From: CAIKLP01 sp965279595
GTDB taxonomy: Bacteria; Bacteroidota; Bacteroidia; Sphingobacteriales; Sphingobacteriaceae
Assembly: GCA_965279595.1 (NCBI GenBank)
Contig: OZ257246.1
Coordinates: 1,364,001-1,428,000, forward strand
Direction: 5' to 3'
DNA length: 64,000 bases
Shown here piece after piece: positions 9,655 to 18,130 of the stretch. Position 1 is the first letter of the stretch, and the number at the start of each line of letters is the position of its first letter. The notes under the pieces are model-generated. The model saw nothing but the letters and a program-made list of their open reading frames with translations, made no database searches and had not been told where the DNA came from. The translations under genes were made by a program, and so were the position numbers.

Positions 9655-10719
9655 ATGAACAAGTACAAAAAAATTTTAATAACAGGTGCTGCTGGTTTTA
9701 TAGGTTCGCATGTTATAAGATTGTTTGTAAATAAATATCCTGATACTCATTTTTATAATTTAGATAAATTAACCTATGCAGGTAATTTGGCTAATTTAAA
9801 AGATATAGAGAACCGTCCAAATTATACTTTTATTAAAGCTGATATTGTTGATGCAGTTCAAATAAATAAAATATTTGAACAAGAAAAGTTTGATGCAGTA
9901 ATTCACTTGGCTGCAGAATCTCATGTTGACAGGTCAATTACAAATCCAACAGAGTTTGTAATGACTAATGTTATTGGTACAGTTAATTTATTAAATGCTG
10001 CAAAATCAATTTGGATGAATTCTGGTAATAATACAACACATAGATTCTATCATGTTTCAACTGATGAAGTTTATGGAACACTTGGTGAAACCGGTATGTT
10101 CACAGAATCTACAGCATATGATCCTCATTCACCATATTCAGCATCAAAAGCCAGTTCAGATCATTTTGTTAGAGCATACTTTGATACTTATGAAATGGAT
10201 GTTGTTATTTCAAATTGTTCAAATAATTATGGGTCATTTCATTTCCCAGAAAAATTAATTCCATTAGCAATCAACAATATTAAAAATAATAAGGCTATTC
10301 CAATATATGGGAAAGGTGAAAATGTTAGAGACTGGCTTTGGGTAGAAGATCATGCAAGAGCAATTGATACTATTTTTCATCAAGCAAAGGCTGGATCTAC
10401 CTACAACATTGGTGGGCACAATGAATGGAAAAATATAGATTTAATAAAACTGCTTTGTAGAATAATGGATCAAAAATTAGATCGAGCTCAAGGTGAATCA
10501 GAAAAACTTATTACTTATGTAACTGATCGTGCTGGCCATGATTTGCGTTATGCCATTGATTCTTCTAAACTACAGAATGAATTAGGCTGGAAACCTAGCC
10601 TGCAATTTGAAGAAGGTTTAGAAAAAACCGTAGATTGGTATTTAAAGAATGAAGATTGGCTTAACAATGTTACCTCGGGAAATTACAAGAATTACTATGC
10701 AAAACAGTATGGTGATTAA
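9655..10719 (+). CDS. rfbB: dTDP-glucose 4,6-dehydratase
   Basis: This 354-aa SDR enzyme forms dTDP-4-keto-6-deoxyglucose, the first step toward dTDP-rhamnose and other 6-deoxy sugars. Visible are GAAGFIG (11-17), AAESHVDRSI, the dehydratase triad Thr136-Asp137-Glu138 (STDEVYG) and Tyr161-x3-Lys165 (YSASK). SNNYG, FPEKLIPL and RDWLWVEDHARAI are RfbB-specific. No rfbA, rfbC or rfbD lies beside it, so the remaining rhamnose genes must be elsewhere or another deoxysugar is made. It is 16 bp after galE and 13 bp before the PHP phosphatase, which is consistent with one polysaccharide operon. Confidence 0.94.
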   Translation: MNKYKKILITGAAGFIGSHVIRLFVNKYPDTHFYNLDKLTYAGNLANLKDIENRPNYTFIKADIVDAVQINKIFEQEKFDAVIHLAAESHVDRSITNPTEFVMTNVIGTVNLLNAAKSIWMNSGNNTTHRFYHVSTDEVYGTLGETGMFTESTAYDPHSPYSASKASSDHFVRAYFDTYEMDVVISNCSNNYGSFHFPEKLIPLAINNIKNNKAIPIYGKGENVRDWLWVEDHARAIDTIFHQAKAGSTYNIGGHNEWKNIDLIKLLCRIMDQKLDRAQGESEKLITYVTDRAGHDLRYAIDSSKLQNELGWKPSLQFEEGLEKTVDWYLKNEDWLNNVTSGNYKNYYAKQYGD

Positions 10720-10732
10720 ATTCTAAAATCGA

Positions 10733-11470
10733 ATGTTCAATTTTTTTAAAAAATCAAAACCTGAATTCACTGTTGATCTATCACAGCTGAAAGTAGATTT
10801 GCATTCACATTTAATACCAGGAATTGATGATGGCTCAAAAACATTAGAAGAATCAATTAATCTAATTGTTGAATTTCAAAAACTTGGATATAGTAAAATA
10901 ATTACTACTCCCCATATCATGAGTGATTATTATAAAAATACTCCTGAAATTATCAACACTGGTTTAGCACTTATTCGAAATGAATTGCAAAGACTGAATA
11001 TAGATATTGAAATTGAAGCAGCAGCCGAATATTATTATGATGAACATTTTTTAGAGCAATTAGAAAAGAAAGAGCTATTAACTATTCACGGAAAGTATGT
11101 GTTATTTGAATTGTCATATTTAACAAGACCTACAGGCATACGTGAAGTAATATATGATATACAAACACGAGGCTTCAAACCATTATTAGCTCACCCAGAA
11201 AGATATCCTTATTTGAAGATGTCAGATTATATGAATTACAAAGAAGCAGGTTGTTTTTTTCAAGCTAATTTAATGTCTTTTTGTGGACATTATGGTAGAA
11301 CAGTAAAAGCAACAGTTGAGAAATTAGTAGACAATAATTTAATTGATTTTGTTGCCTCAGATTTACATCATATGCAACACATAAGAATCATTAAAAATGC
11401 AGTGATTTTTGAAGAAAAATTAAATGAATTGGTCAGCTTTGGAAACTTGAAAAATAAAGAATTGCTTTAA
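10733..11470 (+). CDS. tyrosine-protein phosphatase of the CpsB/YwqE PHP family
   Basis: This 245-aa PHP-fold metal-dependent phosphatase has the metal-binding start DLHSHLIPGIDDG (Asp22, His24, His26), TTPHIM near 60 and a late SDLHH motif with further metal-ligand histidines. The family dephosphorylates the tyrosine-rich tail of BY-kinases (Wzc/CpsD type) that control polymer length and export of capsule or exopolysaccharide. Its place at the end of the sugar-nucleotide operon fits that role, although no BY-kinase or Wzx/Wzy gene is in the window. It converges on the permease gene with only 3 bp between stops. Confidence 0.88.
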   Translation: MFNFFKKSKPEFTVDLSQLKVDLHSHLIPGIDDGSKTLEESINLIVEFQKLGYSKIITTPHIMSDYYKNTPEIINTGLALIRNELQRLNIDIEIEAAAEYYYDEHFLEQLEKKELLTIHGKYVLFELSYLTRPTGIREVIYDIQTRGFKPLLAHPERYPYLKMSDYMNYKEAGCFFQANLMSFCGHYGRTVKATVEKLVDNNLIDFVASDLHHMQHIRIIKNAVIFEEKLNELVSFGNLKNKELL

Positions 11471-11473
11471 ACT

Positions 11474-12709
11474 TTATTCATAACGTAAAGCATCAACAGG
11501 ATCTAATTTCGAAGCTTTTATTGCAGGATATAATCCAGCAAATAAACCAACAAGCATACACAAAAGCACTCCAAAGGTAATCCAAACCCAAGGAATTATA
11601 AATCCTCCACCTATTACCATCGACATTAAATTACCGATTAAAATACCTAAAATAATTCCTCCAATTCCACCTAATTGACAAATTACTATAGCTTCAATTA
11701 GAAATTGTTTTCGAATTATGGAAGGTGTTGCACCTATTGCTTTTCGAATACCAATTTCACGTGTACGTTCAGTAACTGAAACTAACATGATGTTCATTAA
11801 CCCAATTGATGCGCCAAGTAATGTTATAATTCCTATGATGGTTGCAGCTATTGTTATAAAACTTAAATTTTGAATTAGTGAACTTGCTAAACTATCACTT
11901 TGCGTTATTTCAAAATTATTTTCTGATGAAGTATTTATTTTTCTAATGTTTCTAAATATTCCTGTTGCTTCAGATACAGCAGGAGTCAACATAGTGCCAT
12001 CGTTTACCATCACTGTTATTGTATAAGAAATATTTGGGTTAGTATTTATTTGTCTTCCTTTTAATAATGGAATAATACAAACCTTATCTCCACCAAAACC
12101 CATACTTGAACCTTTTTCTTCTAGATATCCAATTACTTTAAATTTATCTGAACCGATCGTAATCATTTTCCCTTCTGGATCTTCTTCTTTAAATAATGTT
12201 TTTTTTACTTCACTTCCAATAAGAACAACACCTACTCCAAATTCTTCTTCTGTCATAGAAAAACCTCTACCTCCAGACAATTTGTAACCCGCAGTCAATA
12301 AATAATTGGCGTCTGCTGCAATCACTGATAAATTTGGATTTGTTTTTATAGAATTGAATTTTGCAGTTGCTGCAAAAGATGAAAATGCAGAAATTGAAAC
12401 AGTGGATGGAAAAGTAAATGCTTGTTTGAAATCTAAACCTTGATTAAATTTAATAGGTTCATATCTTTTTGGTTTAGTTCCAGAATTGCCAATTCTAATG
12501 CCTCCTGCGCCTCTATTTCGAATACTAAATGAATTTGCACCCATACTTGAGAAATTCTCATTAATGGATTTTTTCATTCCATCAATAGAAGTAAGAATTC
12601 CTACTAATGCCATTATCCCAATTGCTATTATTAAGGAAGTAAGCACTGTACGTAACTTATTTCCCTTAATTGAGTTAAAGGCAACATTGATATTTTCTTT
12701 TAATGTCAT
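11474..12709 (-). CDS. ABC transporter permease, MacB/FtsX-like
   Basis: This 411-aa permease has an N-terminal MacB_PCD-type layout. TM1 follows NSIKGNKLRTVLTSLIIAIG, then a large periplasmic domain of about 210 residues, then three TM helices near the C-terminus in the FtsX domain. The conserved motif VTERTREIGIRKAIGA lies between TM2 and TM3, and SKLDPVDALRYE ends the protein. Such permeases work as mechanotransmitters with an ATPase and a periplasmic adaptor, exporting lipoproteins, peptides or drugs; neither partner gene is adjacent. I chose the ATG at 12709 because MTLKENINVAF matches family starts; an upstream ATG at 12727 would add six residues. It diverges from the 12867 operon. Confidence 0.88.
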   Translation of the reverse strand: MTLKENINVAFNSIKGNKLRTVLTSLIIAIGIMALVGILTSIDGMKKSINENFSSMGANSFSIRNRGAGGIRIGNSGTKPKRYEPIKFNQGLDFKQAFTFPSTVSISAFSSFAATAKFNSIKTNPNLSVIAADANYLLTAGYKLSGGRGFSMTEEEFGVGVVLIGSEVKKTLFKEEDPEGKMITIGSDKFKVIGYLEEKGSSMGFGGDKVCIIPLLKGRQINTNPNISYTITVMVNDGTMLTPAVSEATGIFRNIRKINTSSENNFEITQSDSLASSLIQNLSFITIAATIIGIITLLGASIGLMNIMLVSVTERTREIGIRKAIGATPSIIRKQFLIEAIVICQLGGIGGIILGILIGNLMSMVIGGGFIIPWVWITFGVLLCMLVGLFAGLYPAIKASKLDPVDALRYE

Positions 12710-12760
12710 AGCGGCACTAATGTACATATCTGTAAATTAATATTGTCTTTTGCCCTTAAA

Positions 12761-12779
12761 ATGTTACTTACAGTAACAT
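12761..12779. promoter_or_regulatory. perfect palindrome ATGTTACT-TAC-AGTAACAT, candidate operator
   Basis: Eight-base perfect arms around a 3-bp centre lie between the divergent permease (start 12709) and the porin operon. The palindrome ends 23 bp upstream of the -33 TTTG of the promoter below. Symmetry and length suit a dimeric helix-turn-helix regulator; the identity of the regulator is unknown. Confidence 0.55.
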
Positions 12780-12802
12780 GACAAAAAATCTCTTCTTTTC
12801 CT

Positions 12803-12832
12803 TTTGCAATGTAAATTCCTTTTTTACCTTTG
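12803..12832 (+). promoter_or_regulatory. Bacteroidota-type promoter for the 12867-16984 operon
   Basis: TTTG at 12803-12806 and TACCTTTG at 12825-12832 are separated by 18 bp, close to the -33 TTTG / -7 TAnnTTTG consensus of the Bacteroidota primary sigma factor. Transcription would start near 12839, giving a leader of about 28 nt before the ATG at 12867. This supports the short start of the porin-like gene. Confidence 0.6.
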
Positions 12833-12866
12833 TGCACAATTTAAAATAAGTCTAAATAAGAATAGT

Positions 12867-14087
12867 ATGAAAAAGATAATATTAAGTATCTCATTATTAG
12901 TATTTTGTATCACATTTACATATTCCCAAGTATTAACAAAGGAGGATTCTTTAAACAATGGCTTAGTTGAGAAGAATGCCACAACTGTTATTTCAGGTTA
13001 TGGAGAAGCAAAGTATAATTTAAATTTAAAGAATAACCAAGGGCAAGTTAACTTAACAAGAAATGTTTTATTTCTAGGACATAAATTTAATAATGAAGTA
13101 TCATTCTTCTCTGAATTGGAAATTGAAGATGCAAAGGTAGAAGGGGGAGAAGCAGGAGGAGAGGTTGCAATGGAGCAACTTTTCATCAAATTCAATTTAA
13201 ATAAATCAAATTATTTAGTTGCCGGATTATTTATTCCACGAATTGGTATAATAAATGAAAACCATTTGCCTACCACATATAACGGAAATGATAGACCATA
13301 TGTTGAAAGATTAATTATACCTGCAACATGGAGAGAATTGGGTGTTGGTTTATATGGTAACAGTAAATACATTTCTGGTTTAAACTATTCCGTTGCAATT
13401 TTAAATGGATTAAATTCTGAAGAATTCTCAAATGGTTCAGGAATTAGAGGTGGTCGTTTTGAAGGTCATGATGCATCTGCTTCAAGTATTGCGGTAACAG
13501 GTTCACTACTATATTATTGGAATTCATTTAGAATTCAAACATCAGCTTATTTAGGGGGTTCAGCAGGTGTTGCAAAAAAAGTAGCAGATAGTTTATTACT
13601 TACTTCTGGCGCTTTTGGAACACCAGTAATAATGAATGAAATAAATTTACAGTATCAAAATAAAGGTTGGACATTTAAGACATTAGCAGTAGCAATACAA
13701 ATCCCAGATGCATCAGAAATTAATAGAGCGTATGCAAATAATACCCCAAATTTAATGACGGGGGCTTATGCTGAATTAGCTTATGATTTATTGAGTAAAA
13801 GAGTATCTGAGAAAAAACGAAAGTTAGATTTATTTGCTCGTTATGAAATGTTAAATACTAGCAGCAAAATTCCAACTAATGGTATTCAAAATGATATTAA
13901 TAAACAAAATTATTTGATTACTGGATTAACTTATACGGTAACTCAAGGTGTTGTTGTGAAAATGGATTATACTTTACGTACTACTGGCAAACCCAATCCA
14001 GCATTGGTTGTTAATCCTTTCCCAACTGATAATACATACTTTACTACTAATGATTATATCAACATAGGCATTGGTTATAGTTTCTAA
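12867..14087 (+). CDS. porin-like outer-membrane protein
   Basis: This 406-aa secreted protein starts at MKKIILSIS, with a signal peptide ending TFTYSQ. An in-frame start at 12804 would put 21 residues before the signal and lies at the promoter, so 12867 is preferred. The mature chain is a series of amphipathic strands (SGYGEAKYNLNLKNN, EVSFFSELEIEDA, QLFIKFNLNKSNYLVAGLF, YINIGIGYSF) ending in phenylalanine, as in 16-strand porins that resemble phosphate-selective or alginate porins. It is the first gene of a four-gene operon with Rieske, imelysin-like and di-heme proteins. It probably supplies an outer-membrane pore for whatever those proteins handle; the substrate is not evident. Confidence 0.75.
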   Translation: MKKIILSISLLVFCITFTYSQVLTKEDSLNNGLVEKNATTVISGYGEAKYNLNLKNNQGQVNLTRNVLFLGHKFNNEVSFFSELEIEDAKVEGGEAGGEVAMEQLFIKFNLNKSNYLVAGLFIPRIGIINENHLPTTYNGNDRPYVERLIIPATWRELGVGLYGNSKYISGLNYSVAILNGLNSEEFSNGSGIRGGRFEGHDASASSIAVTGSLLYYWNSFRIQTSAYLGGSAGVAKKVADSLLLTSGAFGTPVIMNEINLQYQNKGWTFKTLAVAIQIPDASEINRAYANNTPNLMTGAYAELAYDLLSKRVSEKKRKLDLFARYEMLNTSSKIPTNGIQNDINKQNYLITGLTYTVTQGVVVKMDYTLRTTGKPNPALVVNPFPTDNTYFTTNDYINIGIGYSF

Positions 14088-14089
14088 AA

Positions 14090-14527
14090 ATGAAGAGAAG
14101 AGACTTTATTAAGAATACATGTTCATTTTGCTTGGGGTTTTCTGCGCTAGGTCTATTAGAGTTTCAATTGACAGGATGTAAAGCACCTTATCAATTGATT
14201 CAATCTAATTTGGTAGATGGTAAAGTCATTATTCCTATTGAGTCATTTTTAAATGATTCAATGGTTGTGGTCCGAGTGAAAAAATTAGAACATGATTTAT
14301 TAGTTATCAAAAATTCTGAAGAAAAATTCAATACAATTTATTTGCAATGTTCACATCAGAATAATCCATTAGTTGTTACTAAATCAGAATTGTTTTGTTC
14401 AGCACACGGAAGCAGTTTTGATTTAGAGGGTAATGTAAAAAAAGCACCAGCAATTAATTCTTTAACCAAATTTAAAACAACCAGAATAACAGACAAAATA
14501 TACGTTGATTTATTAAATAAAATATGA
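14090..14527 (+). CDS. Rieske [2Fe-2S] protein, exported
   Basis: This 145-aa protein has the two Rieske ligand boxes, Cys87-Ser-His89 and Cys103-Ser-Ala-His106-Gly, which bind a [2Fe-2S] centre by two Cys and two His. The N-terminus has a twin-arginine motif (RRDFIK, residues 3-8), a hydrophobic stretch and LTGC with Cys30 as possible lipobox. It is therefore likely exported folded and anchored to a membrane. The intervening box is shorter than in bc1 Rieske proteins and the second box lacks the extra disulfide Cys (CSAHGSSF), so this is a ferredoxin/arsenite-oxidase-like Rieske type. It starts 2 bp after the porin stop and overlaps the imelysin gene by 4 bp. Electron transfer with the di-heme protein is inferred. 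Confidence 0.88.
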   Translation: MKRRDFIKNTCSFCLGFSALGLLEFQLTGCKAPYQLIQSNLVDGKVIIPIESFLNDSMVVVRVKKLEHDLLVIKNSEEKFNTIYLQCSHQNNPLVVTKSELFCSAHGSSFDLEGNVKKAPAINSLTKFKTTRITDKIYVDLLNKI

Positions 14528-15591
14528 AAAAAATATTACTAATAGGATTTTGCATTTCGATTGTTAGCACATTTAATGCATGTAAAAAATCAGAAGAATT
14601 ACTTCCACAAAATGTAAATTCAACTGAAATTATCAATCAATTTTCTCAAAATATTTCACAACAAGTATATGCTGAATTAGCAATAAAATCTAATGATTTA
14701 AAATCTGCAATTCTCAATTTATCAATAAATCCAACAGCAAATAAATTAGATAGCTGTAAATTGTTGTGGAAAGAAACGCGTTCAGTATGGGAAAAATCAG
14801 AAGCATTTTTATTTGGACCGGTCGCTACAAATAATATTGATCCTAGAATTGATACATGGCCAGTTAATTTCACATCTCTTGATTCAATCATCGCAGGAAA
14901 TCAAATTATTAATTCTGCGTATTTAACAAATTTAGAAGATGCATTAAAAGGTTTTCACCCAATAGAGTATTTTTTATTTGGTTTAAATTCTAATAAAAGA
15001 TATGATGAATTAACTAGTAGAGAATTAGATTATTTAGTTGCAGCAAGTACTAATTTGGCTGAACTTACCAATGAATTAGCTTTAAGCTGGTCTGTAAATA
15101 ATTTGGAAAGTTTTCACTTTAATTTTATTAATGCTGGTGAGTCAAATTCAACTTACATCAATAAAAAAGAAGCACTCTTAGAATTGGTGAATGCAATGGC
15201 AGGTATATGCGATGAAGTTGCTAATGGTAAAATATTTGAACCTTTTAATGCTCAAAATTCTTTGTTAGAAGAATCTCCATTTTCTAAAAATTCTATTGTT
15301 GATTTTACCAATAATATTAAAGGTGTGCAAATGGTTTATTTAGGCAATTACAATGTAAATGGAATTGGCTTAGAAGATTTTGTAAGATTGAATAATCTCT
15401 CACTTGACAATGAAATTAAATTGAAGATATCAAATGCAATTTCTGCATTGAATATAATAAGTTTGCCTTTTGGAGAAGCAATCATCTCCCAACCAGTTCA
15501 AGTTCAAAATGCTATTAACGCAATCAATGAATTAAAAGATGTAGTTGATAATGAATTATTGACTTATGTACAATTGAACACAAAAGATTAA
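14524..15591 (+). CDS. imelysin-family lipoprotein
   Basis: This 355-aa protein has a signal peptide and lipobox TFNAC (Cys20), then two helical-bundle repeats. The imelysin hallmark GxHxxE is present at 143-148 (GFHPIE), and the preceding block has WKETRSVWEKSEAFLFGPV and DPRIDTWP, as in the family. Imelysin-like proteins (IrpA, EfeO-like) are periplasmic or surface metal-associated proteins linked to iron acquisition; proteolysis is not established for most. The ATG overlaps the Rieske stop (ATGA), so translation is coupled. The gene after it encodes a di-heme oxidoreductase, a pairing seen with imelysins in other bacteria. Confidence 0.88.
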   Translation: MKKILLIGFCISIVSTFNACKKSEELLPQNVNSTEIINQFSQNISQQVYAELAIKSNDLKSAILNLSINPTANKLDSCKLLWKETRSVWEKSEAFLFGPVATNNIDPRIDTWPVNFTSLDSIIAGNQIINSAYLTNLEDALKGFHPIEYFLFGLNSNKRYDELTSRELDYLVAASTNLAELTNELALSWSVNNLESFHFNFINAGESNSTYINKKEALLELVNAMAGICDEVANGKIFEPFNAQNSLLEESPFSKNSIVDFTNNIKGVQMVYLGNYNVNGIGLEDFVRLNNLSLDNEIKLKISNAISALNIISLPFGEAIISQPVQVQNAINAINELKDVVDNELLTYVQLNTKD

Positions 15592-15598
15592 TTTTTTT

Positions 15599-16984
15599 AT
15601 GAGGAAAAGAATAATTATTTATTGTGCTATTGTATTAATTCTTGCAACAATCATTTTTCAATCATGCAATAAACCTGATGCACTTTTAGAATCTGAGTAT
15701 AATGAATGGTTAAGTGGTGGATCGCAAACAGTTTTTCAAACTGGATCAGGAGCTTTCTCAAGCCCATTTCCAAATTTAGGTGCAAGTGAATTGCGTTTAC
15801 ATGAAATTGGAGATTTAGGTTTTGAAGCAACTTTCGTAACAGCACCAGCTAAATTGAATTCAGGCTTAGGTCCTATTTATAATAATGTTTCTTGTGCATC
15901 TTGTCATATTGCTGATGGGAGAGGTAAAGCACCAGAGCTAAATGAAACTTTAAATTCCATGCTCATGCGTATAAGTATACCTGGTATGGATGTAAATGGT
16001 GGTCCTTTAGCTGTACCAGGATTTGGAGGGCAATTGCAACACCGTGCAATTGTTGGTAAACAACAAGAAGCAAATGTTGCTATCACTTATTCTGAAAACA
16101 GTTTTGCTTTTTCTGACGGATTAAATTATCATTTAAGAAAACCGACATATTTAATAAGTAATTCATATCTACCACTGCCCATTGATGTATTGGTTTCTGG
16201 AAGAGTTGCACCTCCTGTTTTTGGATTAGGTTTATTAGAAGCAATTGATGATGAAAGCATCAAATCAAATGAAGATGAATTTGATTCGAACAATGACGGA
16301 ATTTCAGGTAGAACTAATTTGGTTTGGAACGTGCTTCAGAATGAATTTACTATTGGTAAGTTTGGATGGAAAGCCGGACAACCTACTTTACTTCAACAAA
16401 CTGCAGGTGCTTATAATGAAGATATGGGCATAACTAGTTTTATTTTTCCAAAGGAAAGTAGCTTTAGTCAAAACCAGTATGACCATTTAAATGATGAAGC
16501 TGAAATAAGTGATAGCCTATTACATGCTGTTAATTTTTATGTAAAAAGTTTAGCTGTACCTGCAAAAAGAAATTTCGATAAACCAGATGTAATTCGTGGA
16601 AAAAATATTTTCAATAAAGCAAATTGTAATAGTTGTCATATTCCGAAAATGCTTACTAAAGTGAATGTAGCTTCCCCTGAATTTTCAAATCAGTTAATAT
16701 TCCCTTATACTGATTTATTATTGCATGACATGGGAGAAGGGCTATCTGACCATAGACCTGAATTCAAAGCAACAGGTAATGAATGGAGAACTCCACCACT
16801 TTGGGGAATTGGGTTGACTAAACAAGTAAATGGTCATAATAATTATTTACATGATGGAAGAGCACGAAGTTTGATGGAAGCAATCATGTGGCATGGAGGA
16901 GAAGCTCAGCAATCAGCTGATTATGTTAAGAATCTGCCGCAACAAGATCGAAATGATTTAATAAAATTTCTGGAAGCGCTATAA
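15599..16984 (+). CDS. di-heme oxidoreductase lipoprotein (DHOR, 'thiol oxidoreductase' family)
   Basis: This 461-aa c-type cytochrome has a lipobox near residues 20-23 (FQSC). Two haem-attachment sites are visible, CASCH (around residue 100) and CNSCH (around residue 345). DHOR/MauG-like landmarks include GLGPIYNNVSC, VSGRVAPPVFGLGLLEAI, DGISGRTN, DMGEGLSDHRPEF and a late WHGGEA. The protein is expected in the periplasm or on the outer membrane. The family is often called thiol oxidoreductase, but this activity is not proven. It ends the operon, followed at once by a strong bidirectional hairpin. With the Rieske and imelysin neighbours, a metal redox and uptake function is plausible. Confidence 0.88.
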   Translation: MRKRIIIYCAIVLILATIIFQSCNKPDALLESEYNEWLSGGSQTVFQTGSGAFSSPFPNLGASELRLHEIGDLGFEATFVTAPAKLNSGLGPIYNNVSCASCHIADGRGKAPELNETLNSMLMRISIPGMDVNGGPLAVPGFGGQLQHRAIVGKQQEANVAITYSENSFAFSDGLNYHLRKPTYLISNSYLPLPIDVLVSGRVAPPVFGLGLLEAIDDESIKSNEDEFDSNNDGISGRTNLVWNVLQNEFTIGKFGWKAGQPTLLQQTAGAYNEDMGITSFIFPKESSFSQNQYDHLNDEAEISDSLLHAVNFYVKSLAVPAKRNFDKPDVIRGKNIFNKANCNSCHIPKMLTKVNVASPEFSNQLIFPYTDLLLHDMGEGLSDHRPEFKATGNEWRTPPLWGIGLTKQVNGHNNYLHDGRARSLMEAIMWHGGEAQQSADYVKNLPQQDRNDLIKFLEAL

Positions 16985-16988
16985 AAAC

Positions 16989-17021
16989 AAAAGGAGGATT
17001 AAATCAATTAATCCTCCTTTT
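16989..17021. terminator. bidirectional rho-independent terminator
   Basis: A 14-bp perfect stem, AAAAGGAGGATTAA at 16989-17002 pairing with 17008-17021, has a 5-nt loop and T/A runs on both sides. It sits between the convergent di-heme and IscA-like genes and can serve both. Confidence 0.85.
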
Positions 17022-17039
17022 GCTTTTATGCAAATTATT

Positions 17040-17399
17040 CTATGCACTAAATGAACTTCCACAACCGCAAGTGCTAGTTGCATTTGGATTGTTAAATGTA
17101 AACCCTCTTGCATTCAAACCATCTTGATAATCCACTTCAGTGCCAAGTAAATACAATCCATGAGATTTATTCATCAAAACTCTAACACCTTCAATATCGA
17201 ATTCTTGATCATTATCTTGCTTTTTATCGAAACCTATAGTATAAGTCATTCCTGAACAACCACCACCATTCACGCCTACACGAAGTCCAAACTCTTCAGT
17301 AAGTTCTTTTTCAGAAATTAATTTCTTAACTTCTTTAACAGCATTTGCACTCAAAGTTACTGGTGTAAAGGTGTTTGCTTTTTTTTCTGCTATTTCCAT
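17040..17399 (-). CDS. iron-sulfur cluster assembly accessory protein (IscA/ErpA/HesB family)
   Basis: This 119-aa A-type carrier has the three conserved cysteines: one in GGGCSGMTYTIGF and two in the C-terminal TCGCGSSF. It has the usual fold order after a short N-terminal extension (MEIAEKKANTFTPVTLS). Such proteins receive Fe-S clusters from a scaffold and pass them to apo-enzymes in the cytoplasm. In Bacteroidota they often belong to suf clusters; here the gene stands alone on the minus strand. A TATATTTG box (minus, 17450-17457) lies about 50 bp upstream. IscA, ErpA and SufA cannot be told apart from sequence alone. Confidence 0.92.
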   Translation of the reverse strand: MEIAEKKANTFTPVTLSANAVKEVKKLISEKELTEEFGLRVGVNGGGCSGMTYTIGFDKKQDNDQEFDIEGVRVLMNKSHGLYLLGTEVDYQDGLNARGFTFNNPNATSTCGCGSSFSA

Positions 17400-17588
17400 T
17401 GCTTTATCCTAATTATAATCTACAAAAATACATCTATCTGTTTGTATTACAAATATATCGTTGTTTTTGTTTTAATTCTATGTTAAATGTATTTGAAATA
17501 CAAGATAGAGCATTAAAGATCTCCATTTTCTACCTTGTTCCTTGCTTAATAATTTTGCACCTTTGTTTGCAATCAAATATTATAAACA

Positions 17589-18119
17589 ATGAATTGGCCT
17601 ATCTTTTTAATGGAATTGTTAAAATTAATTATTCCTGCTCTAATCGTTTTTTTAACTGCATATTTTATTCTTAATTCTTATTTAGAGAACGATTACCAAA
17701 AAAGACTTTTGGAAATGAGAATGAATAATCAAGCCTCCATTATACCATTAAGGTTGCAAGCATATGAACGATTGACCTTGTTTGTTGAAAGAATAACTCC
17801 CAATAGCATCATCATGAGAACGCACACTACTGGTATGTCAGCTCGTGATTTGCATGCAGCAATGTTGCAAGATATTCGTTCAGAATTTGATCATAATGTT
17901 TCACAACAAATTTTTGTAACTCCACAAACTTGGACAATGATTAAGGCTGTAAAAGAAGAAACAATGAATTTGATTAACCATGCTTCAAGTACATTGCCTC
18001 CTCAGGCTACGAGCATTGATTTGAGTAAAGCAATTTTTGAGAACTTGGCTATACATGAAAGAAATCCACATCAAGTGGCACTAGCAATGATCAGGACAGA
18101 AGTGCAACAATATTTTTAG
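17589..18119 (+). CDS. conserved membrane-anchored protein of unknown function
   Basis: This 176-aa protein has one N-terminal transmembrane helix (about residues 8-28, LLKLIIPALIVFLTAYFIL), then a mainly helical soluble part. Recognisable stretches are RLQAYERLTLFVERITP, DIRSEFDHNVSQQIFV and HERNPHQVALAMIRTEVQQYF. To my knowledge proteins like this are widespread in Bacteroidota and carry a DUF name (possibly DUF7935), but no activity is known. It lies 11 bp upstream of the mutase subunit, and I read the two as one operon. A possible promoter, TAATTTTG at 17550-17557, lies 30 bp upstream of the ATG. Its function is not inferable. Confidence 0.75.
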   Translation: MNWPIFLMELLKLIIPALIVFLTAYFILNSYLENDYQKRLLEMRMNNQASIIPLRLQAYERLTLFVERITPNSIIMRTHTTGMSARDLHAAMLQDIRSEFDHNVSQQIFVTPQTWTMIKAVKEETMNLINHASSTLPPQATSIDLSKAIFENLAIHERNPHQVALAMIRTEVQQYF

Positions 18120-18130
18120 TATCTACTAAG

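Noticed and set aside
17441..17453. TTTGTA-T-TACAAA palindrome in the iscA-like promoter region
   Set aside because: Short and made only of common AT-rich words; it overlaps the -7 box on the minus strand, so symmetry may be accidental.
17375..17674. Open frame of 99 codons overlapping the upstream region of the 17589 gene
   Set aside because: It overlaps two real genes, is rich in Cys/Phe/Tyr/Ile from AT-rich non-coding DNA, and has no family features.
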